Source: Tillandsia leiboldiana
Taxonomy: Eukaryota > Streptophyta > Magnoliopsida > Poales > Bromeliaceae
Assembly (NCBI GenBank): GCA_029204045.2
Contig: CM055073.1
Coordinates: forward strand, 29,250,599-29,314,598
Length of the DNA: 64,000 bases
Reading direction: 5' to 3'
Shown: in pieces, positions 32,160-42,455 of the stretch
Position numbering within the stretch: the stretch's first letter is position 1
How the letters are laid out: each line of letters starts with the position of its first letter
Position numbers and translations under genes: made by a program
Notes under the pieces: model-generated
What the model saw: only the letters and a program-made list of their open reading frames with translations
Told to the model about the DNA's origin: nothing
Databases searched by the model: none

Positions 32160-32970
32160 GGGCTAAGTTGTACTTTGGTCCTCCACAAAATTATAAGGTT
32201 TGTGACACTTTTGTTCTTAAATTTGAATTTGTTATAATTTTTGATTTGCAATTCAATTTAGCTGATTAAATATTAATACGTCACTAATATAATAGTGTTA
32301 TAATTGATGACGCATAGTAATTATAATGTGGGGGCAATTTTCTATATATCCCTAAATATTTTTCTATTTTTAGATTTACCCTTCTTAGAAGGCTAATATT
32401 AAAACTACCCCTCTTACGTTCCAACTTTTTTTTAAAATACTCATGAAGTTAAACTCTGTTAGTGTACCGTTTGGAGCTGCCGTTATTTGTGTGAAATTAT
32501 CATTTTGTCCTTTCAAATATACCTTTCTACCATAACCAATTTTTTTTTTATGTATCCTTAAAATTTTCAATAGTTTTGATACATAGGACAAAATAGGTAT
32601 ATCTGATAGTTTTCAACTCTGATTATTATTTAACTCTAGTTTAATCCTAGTTAACTTAACAAAGAAAAACGGTAGGAATATTTTTAATAATGGTGGAGCA
32701 TATAAAAGATATATTGAAAAGAAAAAAATAAGAGAGATAAATCAGATATTTTTTCAGATTTTAGGGATACACATGCAATTATCTCTTATAATGTCATATT
32801 ATTTCAACTTCATCGATATGTTAATATTCAGTCAACTAAATTTAATTTTAAAATTTAATTATAGTAATATAAAAAAATTAAGCTAGAATTTACAATAAAT
32901 TAAAGTTGAGCACCAAATTAAAGTGTCTATGTCCTATAAAAGTTTAGGCAACTTACTAATGTAATTTTTT
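32160..32970. mobile_element. Outer MITE-like element (AT-rich, imperfect inverted ends)
   Basis: The left end GGCTAAGTTGTACTTTGG...TTATAAGG...GACACTTTTG and the complement of the right end (GTAAGTTGCCTAAAC...GACACTTTAA) share order and spacing. Interrupted by the element at 32330-32785. No target duplication recognised. Confidence 0.45.
32330..32785. mobile_element. Mutator-like MITE with 9-bp target duplication, nested
   Basis: 456 bp. The exact 9-base TTATAATGT flanks it (32321-32329 and 32786-32794). The ends GGGGGCAATTTTC...TATCCCTAAA and, inverted, GAGATAATTGC...TATCCCTAAA match in part. A 9-bp duplication is typical of Mutator-like elements. Non-coding. Confidence 0.7.
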
Positions 32971-33003
32971 TATATTTCTTTTCAATTTTTACTATTTTAA
33001 TCA

Positions 33004-33300
33004 TTGAGCCGCAATGTGCTAGCATATGCGAATGCGTACCGTATATGCACTATATGCGTGAATCGACTTGCTTATGTACCGTATAATGCAAGTCAGGCTG
33101 CTCACATATTGAATAGCGAAAGTCAGAATGCATACCGCGTAGTGCTAAGTCAGACTGCTCACGTGTCGCGTGGCGCAAGTCAGAATGCACATACTGCTCG
33201 CGTAGTGCAAGTCAGATTGCTCTCATATTGCGTAGCGCAAGTCAGAATACATGTCGCATATCTATACATTTTGACTATCCATGGCGCGAGTTAGAACTGT
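33004..33300. repeat. Degenerate tandem repeat around GCGCAAGTCAGAATGC
   Basis: Six or seven diverged copies of a 40-45 base unit containing GCAAGTCAGA(A/C)TGC(T/A)CA, ATATTG and CGTAG(T/C)GCAAG. Unusually GC-rich for its AT-rich surroundings. The 96-codon open frame across it looks accidental. Confidence 0.65.
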
Positions 33301-34151
33301 TGACTCAGACTTTTGAAACAGTGGTTAGCATTTACAATCTACAGCTATATTGTTTCATAAAAAACTAAATAAGCTTTCAGGCACCAAAAGACCCACAATC
33401 TGAACCTTGTGCTTAATATACTTCACAACTATCAACCGTTTCTAGTAAAGTGACAAAAAATTTGGTGATTGATATTCGTGATCCGAGCTCGAAATCTAGT
33501 TATTTTATATTTTCAGCTAAATTTATTTCAAAAATAAACGAAACGAATAGCATACTATCTTTCTCTCTCAAAAAACCACGATAGTTGCAGTTAAGAAGTT
33601 TTATAAAGTTATTAAATATTAACACTTATTCAAATAGATTTACTCAAAACAACCTTTTTCATTTTTATTTTTATTTTTTTCCTGGGCTATTTGATTCCTC
33701 GGAAAAGCGTAAAAGAAAAAAAAAAATAATAATAAAGAATAAGTTTTCATAGAACACCACTTTTTCAGTTTTCTGTCATTTTTATTCAAAGAAAAAAAAA
33801 ACCCTTCTTTCCAACTTCTATAGAAAACTAGCATTTTCATTTTGCTAAAAAAATTTCAAAAAATAAATATATTAATTTGCCATAAAATTTGAAAAATAAA
33901 ATTCCAAAATAGCTAATACTTCTCAAAACCAATTAGACGGAAAACTAAAATGGAAAAAATTGTTCACAGAAAATATTTTTCCACGCTTTTCAGACCGACC
34001 AAACACCCCAAGGGATGCAGGCCCTGAATCACCTTCTAACTCATCTAAATTTGATAAATAGTGTAAAGCATTACAAAATAAACATCTATGCACAGATTCC
34101 ATGCCATTTCTTAGTTTAATATATAGAGTAGGGGTAGTAAGCTTACTATTA
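33301..34151. other. AT-rich spacer between the convergent host genes
   Basis: A-rich and T-rich simple sequence; no gene, RNA or element recognised. Confidence 0.5.
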
Positions 34152-34178
34152 CCCCCCCCCCCCCCCCCCCCCCCCCCC
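34152..34178. repeat. Homopolymer of 27 C
   Basis: An uninterrupted C-run followed by AACAACAACAAAAAAAAAG. It lies just beyond the 3' end of the DUF647 gene. Confidence 0.85.
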
Positions 34179-34301
34179 AACAACAACAAAAAAAAAGAGA
34201 AAAAAAAAGAAAACTGCATAATCAACTAAACAATTGAAAATAAAAACATGTATAAAAAGAATTTGTCTCTAATCCTGCAATTCGATGAACGGCCACACGA
34301 T

Positions 34302-37019
34302 TCAATACGCGAATCGAACGCCACTTCCATCTAGAAACTGATCAGTGTACCACCCTTTAGTCTTCACTTGAGCCACAAATGAGGGGAAAGCTCTCTCCAT
34401 CTTCTCGTAAGCTTCGTGTAAAACAGCCTGGCCCGAACCTTGACCCGACGACCTCTCCATCTCCGCTGCAAATGCGGCGACGAGCCAACCCCTCAGCGCG
34501 TCCTCCCCCGTCGCGCTCTGTTCGAGAAGCATATATGTCTTCTCGCCCCTACGGTTGATCAGAAACTTCTCATTCGGGAATGCTTCTCTGAGCTCTTTGA
34601 GCTTCTGAGGCTTCTCAATGGCTTTTCGAATTGGTTGCCCGACCTTCACATTTCCTGCTTCTTCTATAAGCCGGTTCGGGAAGAGAAGATTTTCTCGGTA
34701 TCTTAAATCAGCCGGGCTTGAGACCTTCCCACTCTGGATTACAATGCAAGAGTTAGAATGGGAACACAGGTCGTGCAACGGGAAATAGATTTGACGATCG
34801 GATTGGTTTGCACCTGGACGAAATCAGCAACAACCATAGCCGTTCTCTGGGGATTAAGTGTGTTGACGGGAGCCGCTCGCATCTCTTGAACTACACTGTA
34901 GACGTGTAGAGCCGAAAGCAAAGGGCCAACTATCAACTGCAAAGGTATAATAATCAATTACTCAGAAGGCATATGTTATCATTGGCGAATTTGGTTTTAT
35001 CGCAGTGAACAACAAAATCAATAGGGTACAAGCTTAAAGTTGAAAATTATACCTTGAGGCAAGCCAAAATCTATATTGCTATTAAGTGTTTTGGATATTC
35101 TATTGTCAAGGAATGTGAAGATAAAGTTTAGGTATTGTAAGGCAACTGCAAAGGCAGAAGAGATCACAAATATGAGAGCCACACCTTTCCTTGCATTGAT
35201 GAACAAACTGTAGAAGCTAATTGAATTCCTGCTCCGAGTCCCACTACATTGAAGAGGGTTGAGATGGCCTCCCCTTTAGCGAATAAGTCGCTAAGATTAC
35301 TTTCTCTAGCAAAAGAAGAATAAATAGGTAATCTTGTTGCTCTTGCTGCAACAACAGCCATTCCCTGTTATAAAGAAAGTCCATCATGCACATTATATCC
35401 ATAATGGGCAAGAATTGATGAAGAGACGCAACGGATTTTCATGAGCCCACTCTCATGTTTAGATCTTCAATATATGAAAGAAGCAACTGAACACATTTAA
35501 GTGAATCTAGCTTAAAAAAATCACAGAGGTAATATTGCATAGAAACAACAAAGATAGGTTTGTCGTAACGAACAGGAGTCATTGATACAAGAAAGAAACT
35601 GTACCTTTGCAAAATTTCCCAAGCCAGCCACTTCGAGAAAAAGATGCGGGCAGAGTGGTGAGAGAACCTCCAAGCCAGTACCAAGATCGTAGAGCACATC
35701 AGCTACAAGAACCAAGTCAGATATGGCTTGTGATGGCTCCCAAAAGAAGCAAAAGGGGGATACCTTGGATAAGAAAGTAAAGACAAAATAATGTTCCAAG
35801 ATTGCGCTGCAATTTATACTAGCGACGAAGAAAAGGCAACCGCTGTTACAAAGAGTACCAACCAAGTATCCTCCAACTCTTCGGCTCTGAGTCCATTCGG
35901 GATCCCATGCTGCTGCATAAGAGCTTTCCAGCATGCTGCATCCCGTCTTTTAAAATCTGAAAATATTAGGAATTTAAGCTAAACTAATCAAAAACAAAAT
36001 ACCATTTCGAATTTAGCATGTCTCTTCAGTTTATACTTCTTACCCAACTGACTGCAGTAGCTTGTGCAGGGGTAGGTCGTAAGCCTGCGGCAAATAGTAG
36101 TGACTGAGTAGAGCCCAGAAACTTTGTCAGTTCAAAGTGGATGGTAATTAATTAGACAAGAAGCAACTACAAAAGTTTCACCAAGCAAACAAGAAAAATA
36201 AGAATTTAGGGTAAAAAAGCCAAACATGAGAATCATATTTTCAAAATAAGCACCCCAAAAAGGAAGAAGATTATTTTAATGACCTGTGTTGACAGCACAG
36301 ACAGTGCAGCACTGGAAAAATGTTGGAGTGCTCGGAATTGGGTATAAGTCAGGTAACCCTCATTCACACTGCATAATAGATTACGCTTTTCAATAAGAAC
36401 AAACTCCTGCATTCGTTAAAAAGCAGCGAATACAAATCTGTGTTTTATGTTTGTTACCAACCTGTGTGGATACCCAGATGGGAAGAACTTATTCAGGAAA
36501 GATTCGACTATTTTTTGATAAATCGGTCTGGAATCGTGTAACGTTTTCACCTAAAACAGAATACAGAAGCCCCGATGAGACCCACGGAGCCAGCTGAGGT
36601 AGTATCATAACAAACAAAAGCACAAAAAGAACTGTTCTCATACACATGCGAATAAAGGAAATTGCACATCACACTCCACGACAAAATCTTTAAAGGATTT
36701 TAAAAGCATTCTTCAAGTGTTTAATAACAGATATTGACACCATGCTCAAGAGAAAGAATGAGGAGTAAAGAATCAAGACGACGCTTACAATTTGTACCCT
36801 CTTCTAGGGCTTGCGATTTGTGCCTTTTATTGATTTCTCCTGTTGTTGTTTTTCTATGTGTTAGCATTCTCCACTGAACCAACAATCGTTGCGAGTACTA
36901 AAGTGAATTTTAAAGCCTTTTCTATTCCATGAAACCTCTAGCAAAATCCAACATTGATTGCCAAAAATGAAACCAATGAAACCTAAAGCGACGTCCTCGA
37001 TGTTTCAAATAACCTAGTC

Positions 37020-37050
<31 letters not shown>

Positions 37051-37766
37051 ACCCATTAATTAGTATGTTTTCCATTAGCACATTTTAACAAGTCAAAGCA
37101 GATTATGCTTGTCGTTAGTTTATCTCGGCGTAACCATGCAAGATGCCGCACCGCACCACACAAAATTGGTGAATTGCTCACTGCTTTCAAAAGATAGTAA
37201 ATGACAAAATATAGAAAGAGCCATCTAAAAAAAGGATTTTTGTTGTTGCTGTTGTTGTTGTTGTTGTTGTTATCGTTCTTAAGAAGAATTATTTTACAAA
37301 AAAAAAAAAAAAAAAAAAAAAAGCTATCAACTTATAACCTAAACCCTAAACCCTAAACCTGCAAAACCAAACTCACCACTCCATAATCGGCCAAATTAAG
37401 CTTAAATTAAGTCAAAATTGAGCCTCCAAACCAGATCGATCTCTAATTCAACAAATTAAATGTCAAAAAAAGAGCATTTTGATCTCAAAAAAGAAAAAAA
37501 AGACGGGAGAGTGGGGTGGGAGGGGATTGATTACTGTAAGACGATCGTTGGAGTCGAATCTACAAATTTGGGAGACGGAATCGGAGGTTTCGACCCAGAA
37601 ATCGAGAGGAGGACGAGGTCGCCCCCTCTCCCTCTCCTTCGTCTTCTTCCTCGGGCTCCTGGGCTTATCCTGAAAACGGGAGAATTAAGAGGGCGAATAC
37701 GCGGAGAATAATAATAAGAAGATTATAACAAGTAAAGTAAACTATACGAACCAGTGAAGAGTCCAT
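34302..37766 (-). CDS. RUS2: Root UVB sensitive 2 / WXR1-type DUF647 protein, ten exons
   Basis: Exons by GT-AG sites and frame: 37766-37752, 37669-37535, 36550-36462, 36368-36284, 36103-36044, 35956-35863, 35702-35605, 35364-35185, 34936-34814, 34733-34302 (1311 nt, 436 residues; Arabidopsis RUS2/WXR1 is about 433). DUF647 core: FLNKFFPSGYPHSVNEGYL, FRALQHFSSAALSVLSTQ, AAGLRPTPAQATAVSWILKD, YDLGTGLEVLSPLCP, RATRLPIYSSFA, NTLNPQRTAMVVADF; the C terminus has ATGEDALRGWLVAA and GWYTDQFLDGSG. By family it acts with RUS1 in early root development, UV-B response and auxin transport, linked to vitamin B6 balance; RUS proteins are reported in plastids. No lesion seen. The first coding exon is only 15 nt, so start choice rests on the spliced frame. 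Confidence 0.9.
37336..37360. promoter_or_regulatory. Telomere-like (telobox) repeat in RUS2 intron 2
   Basis: Three linked AAACCCTAAACCC-type units on the plus strand, next to an A-tract. Teloboxes in promoters or early introns of plant genes are known cis elements; it could also be an interstitial telomere scrap. Confidence 0.6.
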
Positions 37767-37781
37767 TTTTTTTTCTTTTTT

Positions 37782-37812
<31 letters not shown>

Positions 37813-38885
37813 GGGTTTCGATGGGTGGAGGAATTGGAAGTGATAATAAAACAGCGGCGAAAGAGAAAGAAGTGCAATAGTCGCGGTGGCAAAATGGATA
37901 GAAGCTTCTGGAACTTCGTTGCTTCTATTTTTGGATTGAAGAATCTTTAGATCCAACCTAACTATAACTGATATACAGTACTATACTATCTATTAAAACA
38001 AAAGAATAAATCTAATGACAGAAAATTTAATACCATCGTACCGATAATAATATATTATTAATTTTTTAATTATTAAATATATATTTTTAATTATTTTTAT
38101 TTGTTAGATTGTTATTAATTTTTCAATCATCCACTAAACTCTATAAGCTTCTATTATTATTCTAACAACAGATTTTTTCGTTCAAGAATCTATTATTATC
38201 CTAACAACAGATTTTTTTCGTTCAAGAATCAAAAAATTAAAATCAACTTGGTGCTATAAATAGTATAGTAACCTAGTTCTCGCTGTTGTAATTATACATA
38301 ATTTATTTAGTTCTGGATAGATGAAATTGTTGTAGTTGTATTTTTTCTATTTGGTATTATAAAACTGATAGTTGTATTTGTAAATTTTATTTTATTTTTT
38401 TTATTTTGATCTCAAAATAAAAAATTTTGTCAATTTTCAGCTAGAATGATGAGATTACATCAGTTATATATAAAATAATTATATAATTTTATTAATTTTT
38501 TAAATTTATTATTTATAAATAAATAAGTGGATATATATAATATTTTTATATTTTTTTAATAATTTTTAACTTATCAATCGTCAGAATTTAAATTTTTTAT
38601 TTATTTAATTTTAATATATAAATCAAACTTAAAAAATTTATTATAATTTTCTCTTTTTTTATAAAATTTAATTATTATAATTAATTAAAGCTTATTAAGT
38701 TAACATACACCATCACATTCTATAAAAATTTAGAAATAAAACTATTGTTTATATTTTAAATAAAAATATTTTTTAAAATTTTATTTTATTTTTTTAAAAA
38801 ATTATTTATCTATATACAAAAATATATTATTTATTTATTTACTTATTTATTATTGTTAATTAGTAGGTGATTCTATTTTTCACTG
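37767..38885. other. Promoter side of RUS2 and AT-rich spacer
   Basis: Poly(T)/poly(A) tracts at 37767-37812, then AT-rich DNA. A 40-bp tandem duplication (38151-38189 and 38190-38229, containing CTAACAACAGATTTTTTCG) is the only clear structure. Confidence 0.5.
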
Positions 38886-39090
38886 ACTGCTGACAGTTCC
38901 AACTATAGCATTTGAGCCTTCTTGTGCTTGTAACGGCAACAGTTGAACTCAACTGCACTAAACTAAATAAAAAAATTGAGATTGTATGCATTTGCAACTG
39001 CAGTGCAGTTGCAAATGCATTCAACCAAACAAATGCTCTGCAGTTGCAAATGCATTCAACCAAACAAATGCGTTCAACCAAACGGTGTTT
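38886..39090. mobile_element. Small palindromic MITE-like segment
   Basis: Contains the perfect inverted repeat ATGCATTTGCAACTGCA (38986-39002) and its complement (39004-39020) with a single-base spacer. GCAGTTGCAAATGCATTCAA is then repeated directly at about 39004 and 39041, and ATTCAACCAAAC/GTTCAACCAAACG follow. Boundaries and target duplication not resolved. Confidence 0.5.
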
Positions 39091-39834
39091 GAGTTATCCT
39101 GAAATATAGTTATTTTTTTTTTGTTGATTATTTTGATATAACTCATACATTTTAAAAATTAAATGTAATTATTTTTTCTAGTTTATTTTTGTGTAATTTG
39201 ATGTGGGCTTAATTAGTGTTTTGAGTTTTATTATTTGTTTTGATATAAATAGGTAAATTTCGTTACTTTCTAAATATAATGATAAATTTATTCCAACAAA
39301 ATTTAATATATTAAATAATATAATTCTTTATTATTATTTAAAAATAATTTTAACTCATTATATAGAAAGTAATTCTAAACAATTATAAAGAAAGTAGAGT
39401 TTAGATTTTAATATTTAATAAAAATTTTAAAAAGAGATTAAGTGTGGTGGACCTTGAGTTCGATACTCTATACGTGAAAATCAAGAGTAGACAAAGTGAA
39501 GTGGAGGACTAATTAACTTGAGTTACATTAATTTTTTGACCTACACCTAAATAAATATCAGATGTAATGAAATTTGTATTTTATTCTTTCATTTACTCCA
39601 AACCAATTGGCCCTGAACTAAACTGAAAGATTTTTCAAAAACTGAAACAAAAGAAAAAATCAAATTATCTAAGTTTGATTGGTTATGTAAATATCATAGC
39701 TGAACTTTTCGTTTTAGTAAATTGATCAAGAATTTTTTTTAAATTTTTTTTTCTCTATAAGGTTTTGTGAGTTATATTATGTTTATAATCTTAAATATTA
39801 ATATATATTTAATTTTATTATTTTTACAAGCTAA

Positions 39835-40589
39835 GGCTTGTTTGGCCTAGATTCTAAAAAAGTGATTTCTACCTAATTAATTTTGGTTTGGAGAATTGAT
39901 TTTGGTCAAAAGCTGTAGAGCGTTTGGCTGAGCTTAGATGAAAAGTAATTTTTCTAATGTGATTTTTTAAAACTGTTTGATACAAATTTTTTTTTATTTG
40001 TAAATAATAATTTTTTTCTAAATTTTATTTTAAAATAATTTAAATTTAAATTTTAAAAAATAATTTAAAATTTGATATTTTAATTTAAAATTTAAATTTG
40101 AAATTTTAAAATTTAAAATTTTAAATCAAAATTTAAAATTTCAATTTTTAAATCAAAATTTAAAATTTCAATTTCAAATTTATAATCTAAATTTGAAATC
40201 TAATCATAAATTTGAAATTTAAAATTATAAAATTTGAGATTTGAAATTTAAAATTTTAAATTGAAATTAAATAGCTAAATTTAAAATTTAAAATTTGAAA
40301 TTTAAAAGTTAAAATTTAAAATTTAAAAAATCAAATTTAAAATTTAAAATTAAATTTAATTTTAAATTTTAAATCTAAAATTAAAATAAAATTTAAAATT
40401 TGAATCCAAAATCAGAATCAGTTTTCATAAACAGGTTTTAACTATTTCTGATTTTATGTCTCGAAAATTAAAAAACTGATTCTAAAAATCAGAATCAGAT
40501 TTTGAAAACTTAGTTGCCAAACGCTCTATTGAGCCGAAAATCACTTTTGAACCTAAAATTATTTTTCAAAAGTTAGGCCAAACAACCCC
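39835..40589. mobile_element. MITE-like element with TTGTTTGGCCTA inverted ends
   Basis: The left end GGCTTGTTTGGCCTA and the complement of the right end GGGGTTGTTTGGCCTA match for 12 bases. Further in, GAGCGTTTGGC and AAGTGATTT recur inverted (about 39926 and 40522). The middle (about 39970-40400) is AAATTTAAAATTT-type simple sequence. No matching target duplication was found at the ends chosen. Confidence 0.6.
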
Positions 40590-41946
40590 ATTCATCCATC
40601 AATTGAATCGATCTGCCACTATAAATAATTTTATTTTTCTTTAATAATTAATTATATATTTTTAATGTTAATCTTTTTAATAAAAATAAACTTTGCAGTT
40701 ATGTTTGGCCGGAGGATAACATTTTTTAAAAATATTTTTTTTTATATTTTTGAGATAGTTAGTTATTATGAAATATACAGAATAAATTTAATTTTTTATT
40801 TGATTTTAAAAAAATATTTTTAAGAATAATTAAAAATATGTTTGATAGTTATAATTAGAATAGTGAAAAAATTGTATCAAACAATGCAAAATAGTATATT
40901 TTAGAGGCTTTTGCTTACTTATTCCTAACCACTATTCAAAATTTTCAAATTTGTCCTAAAATTATCAAAATATTTTTTCTAAATTCTAATTTTCATTAGT
41001 AAACCCTATTGATTTGAAAATATTCAAAGAATATTTTAAAATTAATAAGGGCATTTTGGTCCATCAAAAGTATGTTAGATATTTTGTAAGTTTTAAAAAA
41101 AAATAGTAAATATTATTCCTATATTTTAACATATTTATTACTGTTCGATCTAGTATCTATTACTATTTATTTATAATTTATAAACTCTATGAAAGGAAAA
41201 CTAAATAAAGCTCTCTCCATATTTTGGGGGTTTTGGGGGACGTGGCGGCCTCATGGGAGGGAAAAAATCGCTGCATCGAGTGTATACATTAATTTTGAAC
41301 CATAATTTTTTTTAATAATTTATATAAAAAAAAAATGTTAAATTTAGATTTCAAATTTAACATTAATAATTTAAATTTTGAATTGTAAAATAAATTAATT
41401 TGAAAATTAAAATTTATAATCTTAAATGTGTAAGCTTAAATTTATGAACTATATATTTTTAATAATTTATACTAAAAAAAAGAAATATTTTTTAAAATTA
41501 AATTTCCATTTTTGAATTTGAAATTAAAAATTTAAATTAATAAATAATTTATAATAATAATAATAAATAAATAAAAAACTAATAGAATTTATAAAACTAT
41601 GAATTGGAACCTTGAAAGAGTTTGGAGTCCTCTCCGCGTTCTACGACTGTGAGGTTTGTATTGTACATGCGATTTGACGTAGCCCATACTGCCTTCCATA
41701 CCTCTGCCTGTCATACAGTACGAATTTCTCAATCTGCCTGTACCCCTATTCACCCCTATTCCATCATACTTCTTCTATACATTTCCTCAATCCCACATAC
41801 CACATCCCAACCACTTTCTCTTCTCCATCCTCCATCCTCACAGATCCCTTCCTCCCTTTCGACGACGACGACGACCTCGAGGGAATCCAATGCTCGTCGC
41901 CTATCTACTCCTCTCGCTCCTCCCCTCCTCCGACGATCTCCACCTA
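40590..41946. other. AT-rich DNA, then a pyrimidine-rich leader-like stretch
   Basis: Up to about 41600 no gene is seen. 41750-41946 is CT-rich with TTCGACGACGACGACG and resembles the 5' leader of a gene cut off by the LTR at 41947, but no conserved protein is recognised in the 139-codon frame across it. Confidence 0.35.
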
Positions 41947-42455
41947 TGTCACGTTTCGAGACTGTCAATTTGGACAGTTCGGGTACGCCAACAGACCCGC
42001 CAATCGGGCATGACCTTTCTATATCCGAAAGAAACGGTTGATCCATTTCAACATAGTTTAGTGTAAACAGAAGAGTAACAATCAGAGTACTAAATTATAA
42101 TTTCCATTCAATCAAACAAGCAGTTTAGAAAGTAACGAAAGTACATACATGAGTGAAACTTTAACTTAAATTGAATTACAACTCTCTTTAAAATTAAAGC
42201 TTTAAACTTAAAGAAATTACATATTTCTTTCAACACTTCTCAAAATAAAACCTTTAAACATTAGGATTTACAATATTTTCTCCTCACATACAAGCTTCAC
42301 TCAAAAATAAAACAACATAGAACTGGCGATTCTAGACTACTAGGTCGCTAAGCTGCCGGGCACTTACCCCTGTCGCGTACCTTGCTCGATGTACTTGGTC
42401 CTGTAATGATGGTCACCCAAGGGTGTGAGAACTACTTAAAGTTCTCAGTGGGTAC
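41947..42455 (-). mobile_element. LTR fragment A, gypsy-type, 3' end of a minus-strand LTR
   Basis: Starts TGTCACGTTTCGAGACTG and contains ACAGACCCGCCAATCGG, similar in layout to LTRs B and C (TGTCACGC...GATCCGCCACC). About 480 bp inside is the hairpin TGAGAACT/AGTTCTCA (42426-42447), as in B and C. It stops where LTR B begins at 42456, so B probably inserted into it. Confidence 0.5.

Noticed and set aside
41622..42041. 139-codon protein gene
   Set aside because: The frame crosses into the LTR A terminus and shows no conserved domain.
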